Source: Novakomyces olei
Lineage: Eukaryota; Ascomycota; Novakomycetes; Novakomycetales; Novakomycetaceae
Reading direction: 5' to 3'
NCBI GenBank assembly: GCA_016906335.1
Contig: JADEYG010000001.1
Span: 1,116,001 to 1,180,000 of the forward strand
DNA: 64,000 nucleotides
The first letter of the stretch is position 1. Each line of letters begins with the position of its first letter. The position numbers and the translations under genes are program-made. The notes under the pieces were generated by a model. The model was not told where the DNA came from and did no database searches. It worked only from the letters and a program-made list of their open reading frames with translations. This document shows positions 11,672-19,476 of the stretch, piece after piece.

Positions 11672-13811
11672 TCAGTAGCCATAATATTTCTCAGTGAAAT
11701 CAAAATTGGCACTGAAGTCTTCCTCGGTTTCCCATATTTCCGCAATCACAATCCTGACTTGAGGAAATACAAAGTTGATTGCACGTAACCCCGTGCGTAG
11801 CGCATTGAATGCTAAAAGTATAATTTCGTCCTGTTTGTATGTTAGAGAAGCTGCAACAAATAGCAGATTGAATTAATTTAATTTAATTTAATAAAAAATA
11901 AACGAATAGTAAAGTTAAATGACAATTTAAATGAGTAAATAAACACGTGAATTTGATAGCTGACTTGCCTGTGGTACGCCGTAATCGAGTAGCAGTCGCA
12001 GTGCTAAAATCGTTTGTGCGCCTTTGAGTATAGTCGGATCCTTTTCATAAGTAACAATAAGGAAAGAAGCATACAAACAAGAAAACGATGCTATTGTCCG
12101 TCTGGTTTATGACCTTATGATAGTGGAGCTAAGAGCAATATTAGCATTATTTAACACTTAAATAAAGGGGGAAAATTAGTGGCGATAAACATACCTGCGG
12201 CTCGCCTGTTTCGGGAGCGATCTGTATAAGTATTTTACTATAAACAGCGTCCCTTGACAGCTTTGCAAGCGCCTGCTCGAATATTCCGCCCCCCTTCAAC
12301 TAGATTAGTTGAAAAAGATTATACATCGTTGAGTGAAGCAGAAAATAAGCTTATTGATAAAGTAGAAATTAGATCGACGATTTTAAATAGCCTCTGAACA
12401 AAGCACATTAATTAGAAATTAAATCAATACCGGTAGTAAGGAGACAGCATGAATCTGTGTTGCGCACTCCAATCCGCAGCCCTTGAAGCCAGTAGGCGTC
12501 TCAAACTCCCTTGGCCTGTATTCCAAGTAGTTCATAGCGTTTGTTACAATAATGCGAGCCAGCCGCTCCAGATAGAAAGTCCATTCGTCTTTATTGAGAG
12601 ACGTGCCCTTCAATAGAGTCAGTATACAGCGAACTTGATTTGTCGAAGGAATCACAAGAATCATCTTGTCATCCACTACGGCAGCTTCTTGCTGAAGACG
12701 GTTCAGATTAGCGCAGTGGCTCTGACTTCGAACCCACAGCGCTTGTTTTATATTTCGAGTAATCAGTTCTAGAGGGTTAGGGCCAAAAAAGATAGTGTAT
12801 TTACCAATGGCGAGCTCATTATCACGGCCACGCGGTACCACAATATTTGCATACTGCATTTGCGGCTCGACATGTTTCTTCAATGAAGGCCTTACGAACT
12901 TTTCATACTGCCGCAGAACACTGTGGAGCGACCGCTGCCTTTCAGAAATATCTCGCAACACTTTTATATTAATAATGTGCCCAATCGGCGAATGAAACAA
13001 TGAAACGTTTACACCAGAACCGTAAAGAACAAATAACGAAATACGCAATAAAACACAATACTAGATACCCCTCCTGGCCAGACAAATATCGGCTTCGCAT
13101 TCAACGTAAACCTTTGCATCAAACAGGTCGCGTACTTGTTCATTCGCCAAAGTCAGAATTCCCTCTATTAATATAACAATTGCGCCATATCTGAACGTCA
13201 ACACTTGCAACTAGATTTCGACATACACAGTGATTGATTTCTTTGATCGGCTATGCGTTTTGAAATCGTAAACGGGTATTTCTGTACGCTCTCTGCAACA
13301 TTAGAAATACAGTATAGCAATAAAAAATAAACGAATGAAAAATAAATAAATAAAAGTTGACAAATAAATAAAAGTTGACAAATAAATAAAAGTTGATAAA
13401 ATAGCAATCAAAATGGGTCAAGTAGTACCCGTTCCGCAATTGCCGTAGAGTACGAATGAACAGCGGCCAATCAAAAGCAGCGGGACAGTCGAAATCTTGG
13501 TCTTCACGAAATGCACGTGCTGATTCTTCGGGCGACAGGACATTGTAAAACGAGTCCATTGACAAATTAAGAACCCATGGGACCTAGAGGCACGATTAGA
13601 TGTGACCACCTTATCTATCTTTTTTTTTTTTTTTTTTTGATTTTCATACGTCTAAATGCTTTTTGACTTCATTCGCCAGTGACGTTTTGCCGGAGCCTGC
13701 AATAATGTTAAATTTCGTGGGCAATTCATTCGGCATACCTGAAGCTCCTGATATGGCGACAAGGTAAAGGGTCCGCCATGGCGGTGCATAGCTAGAGCCG
13801 GTTTCTGTCAT
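11672..13811 (-). CDS. URK1: Uridine/cytidine kinase Urk1, 10 exons
   Basis: Pyrimidine salvage kinase that phosphorylates uridine and cytidine. It has a kinase half and a C-terminal UPRT-like half, as in S. cerevisiae Urk1. Exons in transcript order: 13811-13739, 13696-13650, 13583-13429, 13292-13227, 13190-13069, 12960-12431, 12299-12195, 12128-12075, 12040-11969, 11830-11672; 460 aa. Exons 1 and 2 join into the P-loop GASGSGKTS. Exon 3 begins VPWVLNLSMDSFY. Exon 5 holds GAIVILIEGIL and DLFDAKVYVE. Exon 6 holds RRVLRDISERQRS. Exons 7-10 give LIQIAPETGEP, FDPTILKGAQT and FPQVRIVIAE. Introns are tiny (34, 36 and 42 nt among them). The last donor is GCAAGT, a GC-AG intron. Every junction was chosen so that family motifs read through. 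Confidence 0.88.
13340..13398. repeat. Threefold AAATAAATAAAAGTTGA repeat in URK1 intron 3
   Basis: Three near-identical 17-nt copies of an AATAAATAAAAGTTGAC unit inside the 136-nt third intron of URK1. A short minisatellite of the same size class as the array at 4659. It lies away from the splice sites. Confidence 0.8.
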
Positions 13812-14270
13812 TGCAAAATTATGCTTATCGGTCAGTCGAGCATTAAGCTGTTGGCAAAGGCATCGAGACAATTTGGCGGCAGTAAGGCAGAGCCAAAGAT
13901 TCAGTAAATTATGTATCGAATATTTGCAATAAGAATGGCAAAGGTTGTGCTTATCGATTAATAAATAAATGGCAAATTAAAAGCGACAGCAGTCTCGTTT
14001 GCAGCATGTAATGTATGATATATTTTTAAGTATATATACTTAATTAACTGGCTATTTTATCGTGGTTCCGTCTACAGTCTGATCTTTTCAACCGTTTCCG
14101 TCTGGCCAATAGGCTTTCGCGATTTGTTGCTCATTATCACCATTTATTTACTATTTGGGCAAACAAGCCTATCTGCGTAAAAGAGTGCAGCAGCAAATAA
14201 AAATATAATCTTTTCTATCGAAAATCAGCGCTTAAAGAGTCGCCTGATTGCAGTTGCGCGGGACGCAATT
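13812..14270. promoter_or_regulatory. Divergent promoter, URK1 / FSF1
   Basis: A 459-bp region between the divergent URK1 and FSF1 starts. It is AT-rich, with TATATATTTTTAAGTATATATA-like runs near 14015-14045 that could serve as TATA elements. I see no ORF, RNA gene or strong repeat. Confidence 0.5.
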
Positions 14271-15830
14271 ATGGCTGATATTAGAGATTTGCCGTTACCG
14301 CAATCGCGCTATGACTTATCGACCTACCTTGGACGCGTGAGGGTATGAGTTTAATCGACAATTCGTATTACTCTTAAAGTCAGACTAACATTGGTCCTTA
14401 TCAAGCACAATATAGCGGTGACCGATCCAAGGTACTTTTTTTACAGTTGCTACTTTGATCTGTTTCTCTGTGTTCGCTTTGTTAAAAAATGGAGCTTCAT
14501 TTTAACGGGTTTCTTCTAATTGAAACATCCCTTTTGTTTTTGATTGAATATCAAACTGACTTTATTTCCAGGAACCTTTTTACATCTAAAGCACAATTAC
14601 AAGAATCGCAGCAGATCCTTGAAGACTACAAGAAAGGCCTTGTTACATTACAAGACGAACGTTTATGGAAGGCGTTACGAGGTACGCTCACCATAGCTAT
14701 GAATACTACAGGTACACGGTCATAAAACTGACTGGCCTAGTTGTCGAATCAACAATTCACCCCGATACAGGCGAACCAGTGTTCTTGCCGTTTCGCATGT
14801 CATGCTTTGTCTTGGTATGCGAGTTGGAATCCTTTTAGTTTTATATCTTTTTTATTTCATTTACTGCTTTTTTGATCTAATATACGTTCATTATTTCTTT
14901 TGTTGCTTATTGCAGACAAACTTGGTTGTAACTGCGGGAATGCTTACTCCCGGCTTGGGAACTGCCGGCACAGTTGCCTGGCAAGTGATCAATCAATCAA
15001 TCAATGTTGCTTTCAATTATTCGAATGCCAATCGGTCTTCTCCTCTGTCGAACAAGGAGATTGCGGAGTCGTATGCTCTTGCTGTAAGTGCAAGTTGTGG
15101 TGTTGCTCTGGGATTGAATAAAGTGGTCGAACGCATAAACGTGCGGCCCAGCATCAAACTGCCACTTTCTCGTCTAACGCCTTTTGCCGCAGTTGTTTCT
15201 GCTGGTCTGCTCAATGTTTTTTTAATGAGAGGCAATGAGATTCTTCATGTAAGAGATATACTCTATCATCTTATTGCTAATTTTCAATGTTTATTACATT
15301 GTATTCTATTTTATTTTATTTTATTTACGTTTTTTTAACTTTTCCATTGACGTTGAATAATTCTTTCGAGATTTTCAATCTCTTTTCAACAGACTTTCTA
15401 AAGCATCTTTGTTTTTTTTAATCTCTTTTTAACCCGATTAATTCTTAATGGCCTACTCACACACTGTAAGGGTATCGATGTAATAAATGAAAATGGAGAA
15501 TCGCAAGGCAAATCTAAAGTTGCTGCTTGGAGAGCTGTGTCAGAAACTGCTTTTTCGCGAATTTTAAATGCCGCTCCAATAATGGCTTTACCGCCTTTGA
15601 TATTGTTGCGTCTTCAACGCACGTCTCTGTTACACCGCCGACCGGGACTCCTGCAGCCATTTAACCTGGGACTAATTCTATTGACGTCATCGATAGCTCT
15701 TCCCATGGCTATTGCTGCGTTTCCGCAACTGCAAAAAATCAAGGCTGAGAACCTCGAACCCCGCTTCCAAGATCTCAAGAACGGCAATGGTGAAAAAGTA
15801 GATTGGCTGTACTTCAATCGGGGCATGTAG
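14271..15830 (+). CDS. FSF1: Sideroflexin / mitochondrial serine carrier Fsf1, 6 exons
   Basis: Inner-membrane transporter of the sideroflexin family, whose human members import serine for mitochondrial one-carbon metabolism. Exons are 14271-14342, 14406-14431, 14572-14681, 14741-14814, 14916-15248 and 15471-15830, giving 324 aa, close to yeast Fsf1. Exon 1 has SRYDLSTYLGRVR; exon 2 is only 26 nt (HNIAVTDPR). Exons 3 and 4 join as LWKALRVVESTIHPDTGEP; this needs the CCTAG acceptor at 14740, since the nearer ACAG leaves the wrong frame. Exon 5 starts TNLVVTAGMLTPG and holds NQSINVAFNYSN. Exon 6 starts with GIDVINENGESQG. Four or five hydrophobic segments lie in exons 5 and 6. The acceptor of exon 6 is AAG, unusual here but supported by frame. 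Confidence 0.92.
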
Positions 15831-16150
15831 AGTTCCGGTTGGACAAGACGATAATAAAGCTGCACTATATCTAGCGTAATGTATGTTTTGCACCACAACG
15901 AACTGGATTCAAGTTTAAGGGTAAATCAATACACGGCGAAAACGCGCTACAAACAATAAACTGATTTAAATGATTTACATTAGTCGGCCTCGAATGCTAA
16001 TTAATCGTCGCTAGTCACAATATACGTATATACATTCATGTATAATGACTGTATTAAGCCCACAAACACGTAAAACGATCTTCCACCTGTCTAAACAGCA
16101 TATGCTATTGTTAACAAAACGCTTTAAACAAAACCTGCTTCGCCATTAAA
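15831..16150. other. Convergent 3' spacer, FSF1 / CBF1
   Basis: A 320-bp spacer between converging genes. It has TATACGTATATACATTCATGTATAA-like sequence near 16020-16045, suited to fungal 3'-end formation on both strands. I see nothing else in it. Confidence 0.45.
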
Positions 16151-16729
16151 TCACTTATCGCCCTTCGTGCTTTCTTGCCCCTCACTCCGAGCCGGATCCG
16201 CAGAGGCTCCCGCGGTCTGCCGCCATACTGAAATCTCCCGCTTTAACCGCTCATTTTCAATAAAAAGGGCATTATTCTGATGCTGAAGATCATTGCGCTG
16301 CTGTTCTAGAACCAGTCGCTCGTATCGCCATCGCTCCGCATTCCTCTCCTCTGCGAGTTTCAGGTCGTGAATGTACCGAGCTGCATTTAGCAGTATCGAT
16401 CCTTTATTTGTCTTTTCAACATTGGGCATAAGACTGGCGAGCTCCTTGATTCCCTCTGTAATTGCGTCCCGACGACGCTTTTCCACTTCTTTGTGTGTAA
16501 TTTTACGCACTCTCTGAGACTCCTCCGACCCGTTTTTTGCAGCCTCTGAGGAATACGGGTCTTTAGTGAGAGACTGTATAGACTGACCAGGTCGTTCTGC
16601 TCTCAGAGACTCGAGCGGCTCCGAAGAAATGTGAGCGGGCCGCTGATGTAATCGGGCGACACTTGCAGCCGGCGGCCGATGATCAAACGCGCCGGCGCCA
16701 GAGTACTGCAGCATAGACTCGCCCGGCAT
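16151..16729 (-). CDS. CBF1: Cbf1-type bHLH-leucine-zipper transcription factor
   Basis: DNA-binding factor expected to recognise CACGTG. In yeasts Cbf1 acts at sulfur-amino-acid genes and at CDEI of centromeres. The frame is 192 aa from the ATG at 16729. The bHLH starts near residue 105: THKEVEKRRRDAITEGIKEL has the His-Glu-Arg contacts of CACGTG-binding bHLH proteins. It is followed by a loop, helix 2 (GSILLNAARYIHDLK) and a coiled coil with AERWRYERLVLEQQ, matching the Cbf1 helix after the bHLH. The N-terminus is Pro/Ser/Ala-rich and poorly conserved. The frame runs open to 16780 without another ATG, so a short upstream exon cannot be excluded. Two TCACGTGA sites lie upstream. USF-like bHLH proteins are the alternative. 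Confidence 0.78.
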   Translation of the reverse strand: MPGESMLQYSGAGAFDHRPPAASVARLHQRPAHISSEPLESLRAERPGQSIQSLTKDPYSSEAAKNGSEESQRVRKITHKEVEKRRRDAITEGIKELASLMPNVEKTNKGSILLNAARYIHDLKLAEERNAERWRYERLVLEQQRNDLQHQNNALFIENERLKREISVWRQTAGASADPARSEGQESTKGDK

Positions 16730-16846
16730 AAGTCTCGATTGAGGAGCAGAAAAAAATGTCACTTGCGGACAATGCAGCAAACAAGCAGTGTCGGTTGAAG
16801 AGAGCCGCCGAGGCTTTGGTGCGCTGATTGACCCGAATGGATTGTA

Positions 16847-16854
16847 TCACGTGA
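16847..16854. promoter_or_regulatory. TCACGTGA palindrome (Cbf1/CDEI-type site)
   Basis: A perfect 8-bp palindrome matching the RTCACRTG core bound by Cbf1. It lies 118 bp upstream of the CBF1-like ATG and could support self-regulation. The motif is short, so a chance match is possible, but a second copy sits 132 bp away. Confidence 0.5.
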
Positions 16855-16978
16855 TTTGGAAGCAGCACTTGTTCGCACCGGATCCATTGCTGGTTAGCAA
16901 GTAATCTAGTCAGTCGTGTAATAAAGTGACTTTGCCGTGTAGTAAAGTAATGTTGCGCGCTGTACTACGTGACATCTG

Positions 16979-16986
16979 TCACGTGA
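16979..16986. promoter_or_regulatory. Second TCACGTGA palindrome
   Basis: Second perfect copy in the same divergent promoter, with a half-related TACGTGAC just upstream (about 16966). The spacing of 132 bp between palindromes is compatible with two separate binding events. Confidence 0.5.
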
Positions 16987-17282
16987 CTTTTGCTTACCGA
17001 AATCTTGCACTGATTAGAGTGCGCGTTACGCGTCAAAAAGGACGTATTTCGTATCGAGCAAAATGACCAGCAGAGCTAATTTTTTGGCTGTCAAAAATGA
17101 GTATATAAAAGGTGGGCGAATGCGCCTGACGCTGCTGCCTTTAGTCACAGTGTCGGCGACAAATCTTGGACTAATCTCGCGCACTTTGCTTGTTCATTGG
17201 TTCCGTAATCACTACGGCTTTTTACCTGATTTTTGTCGCCTTTATTGTCTGACGTGATTGACGCGGCCAAAGGTGTCTCCTT

Positions 17283-17406
17283 GTTCGTATCCCCTAATTC
17301 GTATCTCATAATTCGTGCCTTCTAATTCGTGTCTCCTAATTCGTGTCTCCTAATTCGTGTCTCCTAATTCGTGTCTCCTAATTCGTGTCTCCTAATTCTT
17401 GTCTCT
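17283..17406 (+). repeat. 14-bp CT-rich minisatellite abutting the glucanase ATG
   Basis: About nine degenerate to perfect tandem copies of CTAATTCGTGTCTC. The copies are most alike at the 3' end, which stops 15 bp before the ATG at 17421. The array has no ATG and each unit carries TAA, so it cannot extend the protein. It downstream-flanks a TATATAAAAG box by about 170 bp, so it probably forms most of the 5' untranslated leader. Confidence 0.93.
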
Positions 17407-17420
17407 TTATCGCTAGAACA

Positions 17421-19203
17421 ATGCTGTTGCTGCTTCTTCTCCTCTCCCTCGTCAGTTCGGCAGTTGAGGCAGAAATTTTTCGCGGAGTAAATATCGGCGG
17501 ATGGCTCGTACTGGAGAAATGGATAACTCCCTCCCTATTCAACCAGTTTTGTACACGTAAAGTTCGCGACGAATGGTCCTTTTGCAAGACTCTCGGACCG
17601 AAAAAAAGCCAAAGCACAACTACAGGCACATTGGGCCTCCTTTTTCACGGAGGCCGATGTTATCAAACTTAAAGCCGCGGGCATAAACGCTCTGCGAATC
17701 CCGATTGGCTACTGGGCCTTCAGGACCTATAACGACGACCCTTACGTGCCAGGAGCGGCCGACTACCTGGACCAAGCAATACAGTGGTGCCGGACCCACG
17801 GGCTCCGAGTTTTGGTCGATCTGCATGGCGTGCCAGGGTCACAAAACGGATTCGACAGTTCTGGGCACGAAGGAAAAGTGGAGTGGCAGACTGGACACAA
17901 CATGGCCCGCACGTACCAAGTACTGTCGCGTATGGTTGAGCGCTATGGAAGCTGTGAAATGTCTGATGTCGTCTTTGGCTTAGAGATGCTCAACGAACCC
18001 ATTGCCTGGGGCGACAGTGACATTAGCACTAGTAGGCAATTTTACAAGAACGTGGGACGGAACCTCTGCTTCGAGATGTGCAACAAGAATCTGGTATTAG
18101 TGGAGCACGACTCCTTTGACGATCCCTACTGGTTTTCGAACGATGCGGAAATCAATAGGACCGTGGGCATAGACACACATTTTTACCAGCTGTTTACGGA
18201 CAGCGATAACGCCTATAATCAGTCTGAGCTTATCTCTAAGGTATGTGGGATGGCACCCATGCTGTCAAAAACGAATGCTAAACTGCCGATTTACGTGGGC
18301 GAGTGGACGGCCTCGACTAGGGTCTGCGCCGACAAAAATAGGTATAGTTGACTGAACATTTCCCGCTCACGTGGAAAGTGCTCAAAAGGCGACAGCTTTT
18401 GCTCCAATAAAAATAGTTCAGAATTGTCGTTCGATTTGAGGTGGCAGGCTAGACGGTACGTAGAAGCCCAGCTGGATGTATGGGAGTCCAGTTCTTCAGG
18501 TTACTTTTTTTGGAATTTCAAGACTGAGCATGTCAACGAGTGGAACTTTTTCGAGGGCATACAGCACGGGTTAATTCCGTATCCGATCACTAAACGCTTT
18601 TTTCCGCCCCAATGTAAATCAATTCCTTCTTCCCAGCCAACTCCTCAGCCGACTCCTCAGCCGACTGCTCAACCGACAGATTCACAGTTTTATACTCTCA
18701 CTGTCAGTCTCACCTTCCCTACTGCCGTTGCCACGGACGCTTACAATGTTACTGATATGAAATTTCCTCAGCCAACTCCTCAGCCAACTGTTCAACCGGA
18801 ACAACCGGCAGATTCACAGATTTATACTCTCACTGTCAGTCTCACCTTCCCTACTGCCGTTGCCACGGACGCTTACACTGTTATCGATATGGAAACTCAC
18901 CAGCCCACTCAAGATGCTAAACAGCCAACGCAAGAGGCTAAACAGCCCACTCAAGAGGCTAAACAGCCCACTCAAGAGCCCACTCAAGAGGCTCAAGAGG
19001 CTCAACAGCCCACCCGACAGGCTCAACAGCCAACTCAAGAGCCCACTCAAGAGGCTCAAGAGGCTCAACAGCCCACCCGACAGGCTCAACAGCCCACCCG
19101 ACAGGCTCAACAGCCAACTCGAGAGGCTCAGCAGCCCACCCGACAGGCTCAACAGCCCACACTGGCCCCGCGTCGTGTGAAAATTGGGCAACTTGGCCGG
19201 TAA
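17421..19203 (+). CDS. Secreted GH5 exo-1,3-beta-glucanase with PTQ-repeat tail; one frameshift
   Basis: Cell-wall glucan hydrolase of the Exg1 family. It starts with a signal peptide (MLLLLLLLSLVSSAVEA) and then FRGVNIGGWLVLEKWITPS. Other family blocks are ALRIPIGYWAF, DLHGVPGSQNGFD, the acid/base Glu in LEMLNEP and the nucleophile Glu in IYVGEWTAS. Exon 1 is 17421-18341 and exon 2 is 18396-19203, splicing from GTATAG to GACAG. Reading requires dropping one base at the A7 run 17601-17607: the protein aligns through LG-P-K-K-A-K-A-Q-L only with six A. After ITKRFFPPQC (the usual family end) there is an extra tail of about 190 residues made of PTPQ, a duplicated 28-residue Thr/Val-rich module, and many QPT(Q/R)(E/Q)A repeats. 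No GPI signal is visible. If the frameshift is real the gene is damaged; an assembly error is equally likely. Confidence 0.85.
18637..19170 (+). repeat. Coding repeats of the glucanase tail
   Basis: Nested tandem repeats. Four short CCGACTCCTCAG-like units (PTPQ) come first. A 28-codon module beginning DSQ(F/I)YTLTVSLTFPTA is present twice (about 18687-18770 and 18810-18893). Then about a dozen 18-21-bp units encode QPTQEAK, QPTQEPTQEAQEA and QPTRQAQ. Neighbouring units are nearly identical at the DNA level, showing recent expansion, and copy number is likely to vary between strains. Confidence 0.93.
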
Positions 19204-19476
19204 ATGGCTAAATACATACACATATAATACCCCTTTCTGTTTGGGTTTTGACATACGCCTGTGGAATGTTTGCATCACAGAAATATTTTTGTTTTCATAA
19301 AATATCTCCTCTGATCTACAAAACAATAGACTGTAGTAATTGTTTCTTTTTTCAAATTTTGACAAATCTAAATACAAATTATGCTAAAAATTATTGATAA
19401 TTGTATGCTCCACAGGCGCACTTCCATATTTTAATCTAAAAATATCAACGCCAATCAAATAATTTAAGTTTTTCTC

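Larger units (their letters stand above)
16730..17420. promoter_or_regulatory. Divergent promoter, CBF1 / exoglucanase
   Basis: A 691-bp intergenic region. It contains palindromic TCACGTGA at 16847-16854 and 16979-16986, a TATATAAAAG box near 17101, and a CT-rich 14-bp minisatellite running up to the glucanase ATG. A 64-codon ORF from 17063 lies here but has no recognisable features and spans the TATA box. Confidence 0.6.

Noticed and set aside
14682-14711. A 30-nt intron in FSF1 ending at ACAG
   Set aside because: It leaves the wrong frame; the CCTAG acceptor at 14740 (59-nt intron) restores the VVESTIHPDTGEP block exactly.
17063-17257. 64-codon ORF between the bHLH and glucanase genes
   Set aside because: It spans the likely TATA box of the glucanase and shows no conserved features.
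18814-19377. Antisense ORF of 187 codons with a Leu/Ser/Gly repeat opposite the glucanase tail
   Set aside because: The pattern is the mirror of the QPTQEA-coding DNA repeat; the sense frame continues from the enzyme and has the better case.
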